Assembly: GCA_014654775.1 (NCBI GenBank)
Contig: JACVZW010000003.1
Location: forward strand, 51,867-115,866
Direction: 5' to 3'
From: Paracoccaceae bacterium
GTDB lineage: Bacteria > Pseudomonadota > Alphaproteobacteria > Rhodobacterales > Rhodobacteraceae
Length of the DNA: 64,000 nt
In this document: in pieces, positions 35,578-44,694 of the stretch
Position numbering within the stretch: position 1 is the stretch's first letter
How the letters are laid out: each line of letters starts with the position of its first letter
Made by a program: the position numbers and the translations under genes
Notes under the pieces: generated by a model
The model's input: the letters and a program-made list of their open reading frames with translations, nothing else
Told to the model about the DNA's origin: nothing
Database searches by the model: none

Positions 35578-35985
35578 ATGCAAACGGGTGGACAGGAGCA
35601 GCTTCCCGCACGGCCAAGACCGCCGCGCAGAGTCGCCGCGCGCCGCAGCCGCGCGCCATCGGGCAAGGTGGCCGACGCCGGCTCCCTGCCCGCCGCGCGG
35701 GCCATCATTCTGGGCTTTCCGGCCAATCCCCCCGAAAGCATCGCCGTCGACGGGCCCGCACGGATCGATTCCGTCCTGCTGGCCACCATGGCCCCCGACA
35801 AGGTGATCTGCCCGCTTTTCGCCGCTGACTACGACGCGCTGGTCGTGGCACAGCTTCTGACGAAGCTGGGCTTTGGCGGCACGCTGGTCGTGGTCGCCCC
35901 CGACCTGCCCAACCCCCGGATGGTGGAACGCGAGATCCGCAATCAGGCAGGCGGCTTGAAAGTGGCGATCGTCGTCCAGCCCTAG
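35578..35985 (+). CDS. Small uncharacterised protein, receiver-like beta-alpha fold
   Basis: A 135-residue protein, not recognised. The first 35 residues are very basic (Arg/Pro-rich) and may be disordered; the remainder, 'IDSVLLATMAPDKVICPLF', 'YDALVVAQLLTKLGFGGTLVVVAP' and 'VAIVVQP', alternates strands and helices like a degenerate receiver or Rossmann-type fold, without the usual phospho-acceptor aspartate in context. It is divergent from phoR and converges with iolB. GGAAGGG lies nine bases before the ATG. A later start near 'AARAIILGF' is possible. Confidence 0.6.
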   Translation: MQTGGQEQLPARPRPPRRVAARRSRAPSGKVADAGSLPAARAIILGFPANPPESIAVDGPARIDSVLLATMAPDKVICPLFAADYDALVVAQLLTKLGFGGTLVVVAPDLPNPRMVEREIRNQAGGLKVAIVVQP

Positions 35986-35988
35986 ACC

Positions 35989-36798
35989 CTAGGGATTGTC
36001 CCGCCGATAGATCCAGTCGTGATCTGGGTCGTTCTGGAACCGCCAGTTGCGGCGCGGGCCCGCCATGACGTTCAGGTAATACATGTCATAGCCGTAGGGC
36101 GCGCCGCAGGGGTGGTGCCCTTTCGGAACCAGTGTCACGTCATGGTCCTTGACCGCCATGGTCACGTCCAGCGACCCGTCCTCGGTATAGACCCGCTGGA
36201 TGCCGAAACCCTGCGCCGGGTTCAGGCGCATGTAATAGGTCTCTTCCAGATAGGTCATGCGGGGGAAGTCGTCCTCGTCATGGCGGTGACTTGGATAGCT
36301 CGACCAATTGCCCGCAGGGGTAAAGACCTCGGTCACCAGCAGGCTGCCGGCCACCTCGCGCGCCTCCATCGCGATGTTGTTGATGTAGCGGGTATTGGCC
36401 CCCTGCCCGCGCGGCATCAGGTCTATCCCCTCCGGCCCCAGCCGCCGCACGGGATGGTTGCCCTTGCCCGGCGCAGTACAGACGGCCAGCACGCAATCGG
36501 TCGTGGCCTCCGCCGCCCAGTCGCTGCCGTTCGGCACATAGAGGCAATGCGGCGGCGTCCGTTCAAAGACGCTCATCCTATCGCCCATCTCGCCAAAATC
36601 CTGCCCGCCCGCCGTGACCCGCGCACGGCCTTCGACCAGTACGAGGATTGCCTCGCGGTCGCCCGTGACCTCTGCCGCCCGCTGCCCCGGCGTCAGACGA
36701 TAGAGGGAAAAGCCCACATAGCCCCAGCCCGCGCCTTCGGGAGTGATGTCATGGACCTTGCCGTTGGTTCCAGAGGGTTTTCGCAAAAGCTCGGTCAT
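35989..36798 (-). CDS. iolB: 5-deoxy-glucuronate isomerase
   Basis: A 269-residue bicupin isomerase of myo-inositol catabolism, converting 5-deoxy-glucuronate to 2-deoxy-5-keto-gluconate. Motifs: 'GWGYVGFSLYRL', 'RMTYLEETYYMRLNPAQGFGIQRVYT' and 'LVPKGHHPCGAPYGYDMYYLNVMAGP'. The ATG at 36798 follows GGGCAGGGGA. It is the last gene of the iolC-iolD-iolE-iolB operon, separated from iolE by a dispersed hairpin element that leads into its ribosome site. Confidence 0.94.
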   Translation of the reverse strand: MTELLRKPSGTNGKVHDITPEGAGWGYVGFSLYRLTPGQRAAEVTGDREAILVLVEGRARVTAGGQDFGEMGDRMSVFERTPPHCLYVPNGSDWAAEATTDCVLAVCTAPGKGNHPVRRLGPEGIDLMPRGQGANTRYINNIAMEAREVAGSLLVTEVFTPAGNWSSYPSHRHDEDDFPRMTYLEETYYMRLNPAQGFGIQRVYTEDGSLDVTMAVKDHDVTLVPKGHHPCGAPYGYDMYYLNVMAGPRRNWRFQNDPDHDWIYRRDNP

Positions 36799-36809
36799 TC
36801 CCCTGCCCT

Positions 36810-36860
36810 TCATCTGTTCTCAAATATCCCACGGGGGTCCGGGGGTGTGAAACCCCCGGT
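36810..36860 (-). repeat. Dispersed intergenic hairpin element, copy 3
   Basis: Read on the minus strand, the iolE stop is followed by a hairpin (CCGGGGGT and its partner, 36839-36859), then ACCCCCGTGGGATATTTG and AACAGATGAAGGG leading into the iolB start. The order hairpin, C-run, ATATTTG, AGATGAAG matches copy 2 at 16852 and has the same orientation relative to transcription. Confidence 0.62.
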
Positions 36861-36872
36861 TCCGCCGGGTGG

Positions 36873-37769
36873 TCAGAGGAGACCGGCCTCGCGCGACAGC
36901 CGCTTCAGCGTCGCAAGCCCCAGCGTCTGATAGAGCAGCGGGTTGCGGACTTTCGGGTCCTGTTCCGCCTCGATCACGATCCAGCCGTCATATCCGGCCT
37001 TCGCCAATTGCCCCAGCAAGGGCGCGAAATCGATGCCGCCCTCCTGATCGCCGGGAACGGTGAAGGCCCCGTCGACCACGCCCTTCAGGAAGGACCAGCC
37101 TTCTTTGCGCACCTTCTCCACCACCGCGGGGCGGATGTTCTTGGCGTGGAAATGGCGCACCCGGCCGATGTGACGCGCCAGCACCGCCGCCGGATCGCCG
37201 CCGCCAAAGGCACAATGGCCCGCATCGAACAGAAGATGCGTGTGCGGCCCGGTGGCGGCCATGAAGGCGTCGATCTCGTCGGGGCTTTCGACGATGGTGC
37301 CCATGTGGTGATGGTAGACCAGCGTCACACCCTGCCCGGCCAGATAGGCGGCGAAAGCTTCAAGTTTCGCGCCGAAGGCTTTCATCTCGCTTGCAGAAAG
37401 CGTCGGGCGGTCATTCACCGCGCGGCCCGCATCGCCATGGATGGCGTTGGACGTCTCGCAGACGATCATCACCTTGCAGCCATTATGCTTTAGTTTCGCC
37501 AGATGATGCTGGCAGGCGGCAATCTCGTCTTCAACGGACCGAACCAAAAGCTCGGTCGAATACCAGCCCGAGATGAATTTCAGCCCGTAAGACCCAAGCA
37601 GCGCGCGCAATTCCTCTGGATCATCCGGCCAGCGGTGGCCGTTCTCGATCCCGTCAAAGCCGATCTGACGACCGGCCTCGTCCAGAATGCGGGTGGTGGC
37701 GATGTCGGCGCCGATCGTGCGGTCGTCGTCATTGGCCCAAGCGATGGGATTGGTTCCGAAAAGGATCAT
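36873..37769 (-). CDS. iolE: Myo-inosose-2 dehydratase
   Basis: A 298-residue TIM-barrel metal enzyme that dehydrates 2-keto-myo-inositol. Motifs: 'MILFGTNPIAWANDDD', 'GFDGIENGHRWPDDPEEL', 'LVYHHHMGTIVESPDEID', 'HLLFDAGHCAFGGGDP' and 'GWIVIEAEQDP', which carry the metal-binding Glu, Asp and His. The ATG at 37769 begins the family motif. It lies 14 bases after iolD. Confidence 0.94.
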   Translation of the reverse strand: MILFGTNPIAWANDDDRTIGADIATTRILDEAGRQIGFDGIENGHRWPDDPEELRALLGSYGLKFISGWYSTELLVRSVEDEIAACQHHLAKLKHNGCKVMIVCETSNAIHGDAGRAVNDRPTLSASEMKAFGAKLEAFAAYLAGQGVTLVYHHHMGTIVESPDEIDAFMAATGPHTHLLFDAGHCAFGGGDPAAVLARHIGRVRHFHAKNIRPAVVEKVRKEGWSFLKGVVDGAFTVPGDQEGGIDFAPLLGQLAKAGYDGWIVIEAEQDPKVRNPLLYQTLGLATLKRLSREAGLL

Positions 37770-37783
37770 GTGCTTTCTCAACT

Positions 37784-39613
37784 TCAGCCGTCAATCGACT
37801 GCTTTGCCTTCATTTCTTCGAATTTCACGCGCGCCGCGCGCACGCTTTCGCGGGTCGAGACTTCGGGAACGCCCACTTCCCACCATGTGCCGCCCGCCGC
37901 CGTGGACGGGCCGGGATCGGTGTCAATCACGATGACCGACGGCACCCCGCCGCCGCGCAGTTCGGTGATCTTCGCCTCCAGCTCCGCCACCGACCCCGCC
38001 TTGACGGCCCGCGCGCCCATGCTGGCGGCATGGGCCACGAAGTCGATGGCCGAAGGGTTCACGTGAAAGGCGTCGTCCAGAAGGTTGTTGAAGGGCGCGC
38101 CGCCCGTGTGTTTCTGCAAACGGTTGATGCAGCCATAGCCCCGGTTGTCGGTCAGAACCACGGTGAACGGCAGGCCCATCATCACCGCCGTGGCCAACTC
38201 GCTATTGGCCATCATGTAAGACCCGTCGCCCACCATGCAGACCACATCCGCATCCGGTCGCGCCATCTTGATGCCAAGCGCCCCCGCAATTTCGTACCCC
38301 ATGCAGGAGAAACCGTATTCCATGTGATAGCCGCCCGGCGCGGCATCCCAGATCTTGTGCAGCTCGCCCGGCATCGTGCCCGCCGCGCCCATCACGATGG
38401 TGGCGGGCGTGGCGGCGCGCTGCACCGCCCCCACGACCTGCATGTCGGTGGGAAGCTGGTTGCCCGCCACAGGTGCCGCCTTCACCGCCGCCTTCGCCGC
38501 CGCCCAATCGGACTTCAGCTTCGCATCCGGGGCGGCAAAGCGCACACCTTTCAGTGCCGGGCCCAGCTTTTCCAATGCCACCCGCGCATCGGCTACAAGG
38601 CTGATCGCCCCATGCTTGCCCGCATCATAGGCCTGCACGTTGATCCCCAATATCCGCCGCGCGGGGTTCTTGAACAGCGACCATGACCCGGTCGTGAAAT
38701 CCTGAAACCGCGTGCCAAGGCCGATCACCAGATCGGCGGTTTCACAGACGATGTTCGCGCTGGAGGACCCCGTCACGCCCACGGGGCCGAAGTTCATGTC
38801 ATGGTCATGCGCCAGCGCCGACTTCCCGGCCTGCGTTTCCACCACCGGGATGCCGTGTTCGGCGGCAAAGGCCGCCAGCGCCGCTTCGGCCTCCGAATAG
38901 ATCACGCCGCCGCCTGCCACGATGACCGGGGCCTTGGCCGCCTTGATCGCCGCAATGGCCGCCGCCAGTTCAGCCTGATCGGGTTCCGGGCGGCGGATGC
39001 GCCAGACCTTGGGCGTGAAAAAGCTTTCGGGATAATCATAGGCCTCGGCCTGCACATCCTGACAGAAGGCCAGCGTGACAGGCCCGCAGTCCGCCGGGTC
39101 CGTCATCACCCGCAAGGCACGCGGCAGCGCCGTCAGGATATGTTCGGGTCGCGTGATGCGGTCGAAATAGCGGCTGACGGGACGGAAGCAGTCATTGGCA
39201 GACACCGTGCCATCGGCAAAGCTTTCAACCTGCTGCAGCACCGGGTCAGGCGCGCGGTTGGCGAAGACATCGCCGGGGATGATCAGCACAGGCAGGCGGT
39301 TCACATAGGCCAGCGCGGCGGCAGTCACCACATTCGTCGCCCCCGGCCCGATGGAGGTGGTCACCGCCATGGCCTTGCGCCGCTTGGCGGCCTTGGCATA
39401 GGCGATGGCCGTATGGGCCATGGTCTGTTCATTATGCCCGCGCCATGTGGGGAACACGTCGCGCGCGCCCTGCAGCGCCTCACCCAGACCGGCCACATTG
39501 CCATGGCCGAAGATCGCCCAGATGCCTTCGATGAAGCGGGTGCCATCCTCGGCCTGCTGGTTGGCAAGCCAGCGCACCATCGCCTGTGCGGCGGTCAGTC
39601 GGACGGTTGTCAT
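37784..39613 (-). CDS. iolD: 3D-(3,5/4)-trihydroxycyclohexane-1,2-dione hydrolase
   Basis: A 609-residue thiamine-diphosphate enzyme that opens the inositol ring. The N-terminal ThDP domain has 'GIWAIFGHGNVAGLGEAL' and 'RGHNEQTMAHTAIAYAKA' (catalytic Glu). The C-terminal cofactor site is 'MVGDGSYMMANSELATAVMMGLPFTVVLTDNRGYGCINR'-type, cut here to short motifs 'GDGSYMM' and 'DNRGYGCINRLQ'. The ATG shares one base with the iolC stop (TGATG), indicating translational coupling. Confidence 0.95.
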   Translation of the reverse strand: MTTVRLTAAQAMVRWLANQQAEDGTRFIEGIWAIFGHGNVAGLGEALQGARDVFPTWRGHNEQTMAHTAIAYAKAAKRRKAMAVTTSIGPGATNVVTAAALAYVNRLPVLIIPGDVFANRAPDPVLQQVESFADGTVSANDCFRPVSRYFDRITRPEHILTALPRALRVMTDPADCGPVTLAFCQDVQAEAYDYPESFFTPKVWRIRRPEPDQAELAAAIAAIKAAKAPVIVAGGGVIYSEAEAALAAFAAEHGIPVVETQAGKSALAHDHDMNFGPVGVTGSSSANIVCETADLVIGLGTRFQDFTTGSWSLFKNPARRILGINVQAYDAGKHGAISLVADARVALEKLGPALKGVRFAAPDAKLKSDWAAAKAAVKAAPVAGNQLPTDMQVVGAVQRAATPATIVMGAAGTMPGELHKIWDAAPGGYHMEYGFSCMGYEIAGALGIKMARPDADVVCMVGDGSYMMANSELATAVMMGLPFTVVLTDNRGYGCINRLQKHTGGAPFNNLLDDAFHVNPSAIDFVAHAASMGARAVKAGSVAELEAKITELRGGGVPSVIVIDTDPGPSTAAGGTWWEVGVPEVSTRESVRAARVKFEEMKAKQSIDG

Positions 39614-41526
39614 CAGGCAGTCTCCCCCTTGGCGCGCGCCTCGTCCCAGATCAGGCACAAGCGGCGGTATCTTTCCACCATCATGGCGATGGCCTCCTCG
39701 TCGCCCAAGGACCCTGCCAGCCAGCCGCGCGCGGCATCGGCAAAGATCGTGCGACCGACGGCGAAACCCTTCACCAGATCATGCCGCGCGGCAAGGGCCA
39801 GCGAGGCGGCCAACTGCTCCTCGGGTGCATCCAGCCCCAGCACCACGATCCCGCGCACATGCGGATCGCGCGTGGTGATCGCGGTGCAGGCATTCGTCCA
39901 GGCCGCGTCCGTGGCAAAGGGTTCCAGCTTCCACCAATCGGGGTAGACCCCAAGGTCATAGAAGCGATTTATGACCTGCGCCGAGGTCATGTCATCCACC
40001 GGGCCGACCTTAGACGGGATGATCTCCAACAGCATCTCAAGCCGGTTCCGGCGGCAGGCATGGAACAGGCGCACGACCGTTTCCTCCTGCTGCGCCTTCA
40101 ACTCAGCCGTATCATCGGGGTGATAGAAGCACAGCACCTTCACCACATGGCCCAGCGGCCATTCCGACAGCCCGCCGAAATCGGGGCCAAGTTCGGGTTC
40201 CAGTGTCAGGGGGCGCGATCCCGGCCATTCCACGGGCCGCCCGATCCAGAGGCCGGTCCCGGCAGCGGCGTGCAACGCGCGGCGGCCAAGGCGGTTGTCG
40301 CAGAGAATGCCGTGACCGGGCTGACCATCCGCAACGCGCAGCGCCGCCGTGAGGCACAGTTCCTTGAAGGCGCCGATCTTGGCGGGCGTTGCGCCCTCCA
40401 TCGCCTCCAACTGCATCCGGTGGTCAAAGGCGAAGACGCGCATCGTGGACCAGTCGCCATGGCGGTTGGTCGACCAGTGGATCTGTTCCAGCGCCGCATC
40501 CTTGCGCAGCGCCTTTTCCTGCACGCCCCGGTTCAGGAAGAACTGCAACTCCTCCCAGCTCGGATAGGCGGGCGTGCAGCCGTGGCGCGACACGGCAAAG
40601 GCCCCGCAGGCATTGGCGTATTTGAGTGCGATGGGCCACGGTTCGCCATCCAGCCAACCTTTTAGAAGGCCGGACATGAACCCATCCCCTGCGCCAAGCA
40701 CATTGAAGACCTCGATCGGGAAGCCGGGACCGGATTCCCCTTCATCCAGCGTATCGGGAATGGCCCCGGTAAAGGCCACCGCCCCCATCGGCCCGCGCTT
40801 GCACACCAGCGTGGCCTTGGACACGGCCCGCACCGCGCGCAGGGCAGCGATGGTGTCGGTCGTGCCGCCCGCGATGTGGAATTCTTCCTCCGTGCCCACG
40901 ATCAGATCGAAGTAGTGCAAGGTGGACTGCAGCTTGGCCGTGACGGCGGCGCTTTCGATGAAGCGGCTTTCGCCATCGCCATGGCCCGCCAGACCCCAAA
41001 GGTTCGGCCGATAGTCGATGTCCAGCGCCGTTTGCAGCTTGTGCCGCCGCGCCAGTGCCAGCGCCTTGATCACCGCCGCCTCGGTCTGGGGATGCGACAG
41101 ATGGGTGCCCGTCGCCACCACCGCCCGCGCCTCCGCGATAAAGCTTTCCTCGATATCCGCCTCGCACAGCGCCATGTCGGCGCAATTCTCGCGGTAGAAG
41201 ATCAGCGGAAACTGCGTCTCGTCTCGGATGCCCAGCAGCACCAGCGCCGTCAGCCGGTCGGGGTCCGTCTTGACGCCCCGCACATCCACGCCTTCGCGCG
41301 CCAGTTCCTCGCGGATGAAGCGGCCCATATGTTCGTCACCGACGCGAGTGATCAGGGCCGAGCGCAGGCCCAGCCGCGCCGTGCCCGCCGCCATATTGGT
41401 GGGGCTGCCGCCGATGTATTTCTGGAAGGACCCCATATCCTCCAGCCGCCCACCCACCTGCGCGCCGTAAAGATCGACGGAGGATCGGCCGATGGTGATG
41501 ACATCAAGCGTCTTGGCTGGCGACAC
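39613..41526 (-). CDS. iolC: Bifunctional 5-dehydro-2-deoxygluconokinase / phosphogluconate aldolase
   Basis: A 637-residue two-domain protein. Residues about 1-330 form a PfkB-type sugar kinase ('IGGSPTNMAAGTARLGL', catalytic 'NVLGAGDGFMSGLLKGW'). Residues about 340-637 form the DUF2090 domain, an aldolase-like barrel ('FAFDHRMQLEAM', 'EPELGPDFGG', 'VVLGLDAPEEQL'). The fused form combines the IolC and IolJ steps of inositol catabolism. The GTG at 41526 was chosen because it follows a near-perfect AGGAGGAAGC ribosome site; upstream codons are poor. It is the first gene of the iol operon. Confidence 0.93.
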   Translation of the reverse strand: MSPAKTLDVITIGRSSVDLYGAQVGGRLEDMGSFQKYIGGSPTNMAAGTARLGLRSALITRVGDEHMGRFIREELAREGVDVRGVKTDPDRLTALVLLGIRDETQFPLIFYRENCADMALCEADIEESFIAEARAVVATGTHLSHPQTEAAVIKALALARRHKLQTALDIDYRPNLWGLAGHGDGESRFIESAAVTAKLQSTLHYFDLIVGTEEEFHIAGGTTDTIAALRAVRAVSKATLVCKRGPMGAVAFTGAIPDTLDEGESGPGFPIEVFNVLGAGDGFMSGLLKGWLDGEPWPIALKYANACGAFAVSRHGCTPAYPSWEELQFFLNRGVQEKALRKDAALEQIHWSTNRHGDWSTMRVFAFDHRMQLEAMEGATPAKIGAFKELCLTAALRVADGQPGHGILCDNRLGRRALHAAAGTGLWIGRPVEWPGSRPLTLEPELGPDFGGLSEWPLGHVVKVLCFYHPDDTAELKAQQEETVVRLFHACRRNRLEMLLEIIPSKVGPVDDMTSAQVINRFYDLGVYPDWWKLEPFATDAAWTNACTAITTRDPHVRGIVVLGLDAPEEQLAASLALAARHDLVKGFAVGRTIFADAARGWLAGSLGDEEAIAMMVERYRRLCLIWDEARAKGETA

Positions 41527-41578
41527 GCTTCCTCCTCTGCCCTCTCCTGCGGTGCAGGGATTCGGGCTTCGCGCTGTT

Positions 41579-41596
41579 TTGGAATTTTTATTCCAA
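41579..41596. promoter_or_regulatory. IolR-type operator before iolC
   Basis: TTGGAAT-TTTT-ATTCCAA is a perfect inverted repeat containing GGAA-N6-TTCC, the binding pattern described for IolR of Sinorhizobium. It lies 53 bases upstream of the iolC GTG, in the 96-base gap after the regulator gene. Confidence 0.75.
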
Positions 41597-41622
41597 TCCA
41601 CAGCCGAGGGAAAGCGCTTTCT

Positions 41623-42426
41623 TCACCCCCGCGCCGTCCCCACCGCCACGGCCAGCGCGATGGAAAGGGCAAGCGTCGCCGACAGCGACCGGAAGGCACC
41701 GAAATCCACCTCCGGCACGGTCAGAACCGTGGCGGCATGCCGGGCGAGCGGGCTGGTCAACCGGTCGGTGATCCCGATCACGGGCAAGCCGCGCGCCTGG
41801 GCATCCTGCGCCAGCGCGAGCGTCTCGTCGGAATAGGGGGCGAAGGTGATGGCGATACAGGCATCGCCCGCCCGCATCGCGTGGCGATGATCCAACTTGC
41901 CCGCCCCGTCATGCAGCATGGCCGGGACCTGCATCTTTTCGAAGACATAGGTCAGATAACTTGCCACCGGATAGGCACGGCGCAGACCCACCACATGCAG
42001 CGTTCCGGCCTGCGCCAGTTGCGCCACTGCTTGGGCCAAGGCCGCCTCATCCGCAGTTTTCGCCAGTTGTTCCAGCGACAGCCGCCCCGCCTCGACGAAT
42101 TCCGCCAGCAGCGCGGCGGGACTGCCCGCGCCGCCCTCCTTGAGGTTCTTCAGCCGCGTCGCGTAATCCGGCCAACCGGGGCTGTAGGCCTCGCGGAACA
42201 GCCGCTGCATTTCGGAAAATCCAGAAAATCCGAGGATCTGGCAAAAGCGCATCAAGGCCGAGGGCGGCACATCGGCCCCGGCGGCCAGTTCGGCCACGGT
42301 CGAGACGGCGATGCGGTCGGTATTGGCGGCAATGTGGTCGGCGCATTGGCGCAGCCGCTTGGGCAGCGTGTCGGTCACCTCGGCCAGACGCAGGCGGAAT
42401 TCGTCGATGCTGGCCGGTGCGGTCAT
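41623..42426 (-). CDS. iolR: RpiR/MurR-family regulator of inositol catabolism
   Basis: A 267-residue regulator: an N-terminal HTH_6 domain ('LPKRLRQCADHIAANTDRIAVSTVAELAAGADVPPSALMRFCQILGF' region) and a C-terminal SIS sugar-isomerase domain ('LHVVGLRRAYPVASYLTYVF', 'ACIAITFAPYSDETLALAQDAQARGLPVIGITD' region) that should bind a phosphorylated inositol intermediate. It lies directly upstream of iolC on the same strand, with GGAA-N6-TTCC sites before both itself and iolC, so autoregulation and repression of the operon are likely. Confidence 0.88.
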   Translation of the reverse strand: MTAPASIDEFRLRLAEVTDTLPKRLRQCADHIAANTDRIAVSTVAELAAGADVPPSALMRFCQILGFSGFSEMQRLFREAYSPGWPDYATRLKNLKEGGAGSPAALLAEFVEAGRLSLEQLAKTADEAALAQAVAQLAQAGTLHVVGLRRAYPVASYLTYVFEKMQVPAMLHDGAGKLDHRHAMRAGDACIAITFAPYSDETLALAQDAQARGLPVIGITDRLTSPLARHAATVLTVPEVDFGAFRSLSATLALSIALAVAVGTARG

Positions 42427-42458
42427 GGTTTTCCCCGTTTCGGGGCAGGCTAGCAGCG

Positions 42459-42474
42459 TGGAACGAATATTCCA
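42459..42474. promoter_or_regulatory. IolR-type operator before iolR
   Basis: TGGAACGAATATTCCA contains GGAA-N6-TTCC with identical spacing to the site at 41579. It is 33 bases upstream of the iolR ATG. A further GGAA at 42478 may add a half-site. Confidence 0.68.
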
Positions 42475-42505
42475 ACCGGAAATGGAATGGGACCAGCAGG
42501 CGGTG

Positions 42506-43024
42506 CTACAGCGCCCGCAGCCCCGCGCGGAACCTCAGCGCATTCGCCCGATAGCCCGCCGCCGATTTCAACAGCCGCGCCCGTGCCTCGGCATCCAGCT
42601 CCCGCACCACTTTGCCGGGGCTGCCCATGACCAGCGATCCGTCCGGGATTTCCTTCCCTTCGGTGATCAGGGCGCAGGCCCCGATCAGGCAGCCCTTCCC
42701 GATCTTCGCGCCGTTCAGGATCGTGGCCCCCATGCCGATCAGCGACCCCTCCCCGATCGTGCAGCCATGCAGCATCGCCTTGTGGCCGATGGTGCACTCT
42801 GCCCCGATCACCAGCGGATAGCCCATGTCGGTATGCAGCACGCAGGCCTCTTGCACATTCGACCCACGGCCTATGCGAATTTCCTCATTGTCCCCGCGCA
42901 GCGTCGCACCGAACCAAACGGACGCGCCCGCCTCCAGCACCACCCGCCCGATGATATTGGCATCCGGCGCAACCCATGCCTCCGGATCAACCACAGGCAC
43001 CACCCCGTCGAGTGCATAGATCAT
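42506..43024 (-). CDS. Gamma-carbonic anhydrase-like hexapeptide-repeat protein
   Basis: A 172-residue left-handed beta-helix protein with repeated hexapeptides ('[22 protein letters not shown]', '[18 protein letters not shown]', '[20 protein letters not shown]'). Three histidines in 'LHTD', 'IGHKAMLHG' match the metal ligands of gamma-class carbonic anhydrases and PaaY/YrdA proteins. Whether it hydrates CO2 or has another role (PaaY is a thioesterase) is not clear. Its start overlaps the gmk stop by four bases. Confidence 0.85.
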   Translation of the reverse strand: MIYALDGVVPVVDPEAWVAPDANIIGRVVLEAGASVWFGATLRGDNEEIRIGRGSNVQEACVLHTDMGYPLVIGAECTIGHKAMLHGCTIGEGSLIGMGATILNGAKIGKGCLIGACALITEGKEIPDGSLVMGSPGKVVRELDAEARARLLKSAAGYRANALRFRAGLRAL

Positions 43025-43662
43025 CGCGTCTCAAACTCCCGGTTCAGGCCGCGCACGAAATCCGAAAGCCCCGGCTGGCGGTCGCGCCGCAGACGCTCTG
43101 CCTCCAGGATCGTGGTCAGCCGGGCAAAGGTCGCGTCCAGATCGTCATTGACCAGCACATAGTCGTATTCCGCCCAATGGCTGATCTCGTCGCGGCTTTT
43201 CGCCATACGGCCTGCGATTACCTCGTCACTGTCCTGCCCCCGGCCCCGCAGGCGGCGGTCCAGCTCTGCGATCGAGGGCGGCAGGACAAAGATCGACACC
43301 ACATCCCGGCCCAGCGCCGAATTGCGAATCTGCTGGCCGCCCTGCCAATCGATATCGAAGACCGTGTCGCAGCCCTCGCGCATATTGGCCTCTACCGGCC
43401 CGCGCGGGGTGCCGTAGCGGTTTCCGAAGACCTCGGCATGTTCCAGCATCTGGTCCGCGTCCACCATCGCCTCGAATTCCGCGCGCGACCGGAAGAAGTA
43501 TTCGCGTCCGTCCTCTTCTCCGGGGCGCGGTGCGCGGGTGGTGGCCGACACGGAAAAGCGCATCGTCGCGTCCCAGCCCATCAGGCGGCGGGTCAGCGTC
43601 GATTTCCCCGCCCCCGACGGCGAGGACAGGATGAGGAGAAGCCCCTTGCGCGCCATGGTCAT
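43021..43662 (-). CDS. gmk: Guanylate kinase
   Basis: A 213-residue P-loop enzyme converting GMP to GDP. Motifs: '[21 protein letters not shown]', GMP-binding '[21 protein letters not shown]', and '[10 protein letters not shown]'. ATG at 43662 overlaps the yicC stop; a second ATG two codons later (43656) is equally possible. gmk beside yicC is a common bacterial pairing. Confidence 0.94.
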   Translation of the reverse strand: MTMARKGLLLILSSPSGAGKSTLTRRLMGWDATMRFSVSATTRAPRPGEEDGREYFFRSRAEFEAMVDADQMLEHAEVFGNRYGTPRGPVEANMREGCDTVFDIDWQGGQQIRNSALGRDVVSIFVLPPSIAELDRRLRGRGQDSDEVIAGRMAKSRDEISHWAEYDYVLVNDDLDATFARLTTILEAERLRRDRQPGLSDFVRGLNREFETR

Positions 43663-44558
43663 TCCACGTTCTGAACCTGTTCGCGCATCTGATCGATGAC
43701 CGTTTTCAGGTCAAGCCCGATCCGGGTGAGCGTCAGCGCCTGCGCCTTGGAACAGAGCGTGTTCGCCTCGCGCATGAATTCCTGCATCAGGAAATCGAAC
43801 TTGCGCCCCACGGGGCCGCCTTCGGCCAACAGCTCGCGCGCGGCGGCAACATGGGCGGTCAGGCGGTCCATCTCTTCGGTGACGTCGTTCTTCACGGCGA
43901 TCAGCGCCAGTTCCTGCGTCAGCCGCGCCTCATCCACCCCGTCGGCATTGGTGATGACCTTGGCCAGCGCCTCTTTCAGCGCCGTCGCCGTCGCCTCACG
44001 CCGCGCGGCGGCCTCGGTCCGCGCCTCGCCCGTCAGCGCCTCGATCCGGTCCAACTGCGCCACGATCACGCCGTGCAGCGCCGCGCCTTCGGCTGCGCGC
44101 ATCGCATTGAACTCGGACAGGAGCGGCGGCAGATCGGCAAGGATCGCAGCGCGCAGGGGCGCGGTGTCCTCATCCGCCGCCGACAGGTCGAGGACACCGC
44201 GCACGGCCAGCACATCCGCCGCCGTGGCCTGCGCCAGCGTCACGCCTGCGGCCATTGCCGCCATCTCCACCTCGCCCACAGCGCGCAGAACCGCAGACAG
44301 GGCCACGGGATTGACGCGCAGGCCCTCCGCCCCCTCGCCCGCACCGTCCCGCGCGACCTTGAGCGAGAGGGACACATTCCCCCGCCCCAAGCTGCGGCCC
44401 AGTTCGGCGCGCAGGCTCGCCTCCAGCCCGTCGATCCAATCGGGCACCCGCAACCGCAGGTCCAGCCCTTTGCCGTTCACCGCCCGCAGGTCCCATGTCC
44501 AGCCATGGCCCGCCCCCTGCCCCTTGCGGGTCGCGAAACCGGTCATCGAAAGGGTCAT
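43659..44558 (-). CDS. YicC/YloC family endoribonuclease
   Basis: A 299-residue member of the YicC family. The N-terminal domain opens with '[13 protein letters not shown]' and '[18 protein letters not shown]'. The C-terminal domain has '[25 protein letters not shown]' and '[22 protein letters not shown]', the most conserved region of the family. E. coli YicC and B. subtilis YloC are RNases that affect small-RNA and mRNA turnover; that activity is assigned by family. It heads the yicC-gmk-hexapeptide protein run. Confidence 0.9.
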   Translation of the reverse strand: MTLSMTGFATRKGQGAGHGWTWDLRAVNGKGLDLRLRVPDWIDGLEASLRAELGRSLGRGNVSLSLKVARDGAGEGAEGLRVNPVALSAVLRAVGEVEMAAMAAGVTLAQATAADVLAVRGVLDLSAADEDTAPLRAAILADLPPLLSEFNAMRAAEGAALHGVIVAQLDRIEALTGEARTEAAARREATATALKEALAKVITNADGVDEARLTQELALIAVKNDVTEEMDRLTAHVAAARELLAEGGPVGRKFDFLMQEFMREANTLCSKAQALTLTRIGLDLKTVIDQMREQVQNVE

Positions 44559-44694
44559 GCCTGTCTCCTGCGTCTTCGGGCACCGGCGGGACGTGGCCGG
44601 CGCGGCTAACCGCTTTCCGCGCCCTGCCGTTACTGGGGGTAACAGAGGGGCGAAACACGGGCAACCGGACTTGTCGTAGCAGGAGTATCAGGCG

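Noticed and set aside
36019..36930. Plus-strand frame of about 300 codons opposite iolB
   Set aside because: It overlaps a complete iolB with family motifs on the other strand and has no recognisable domain.
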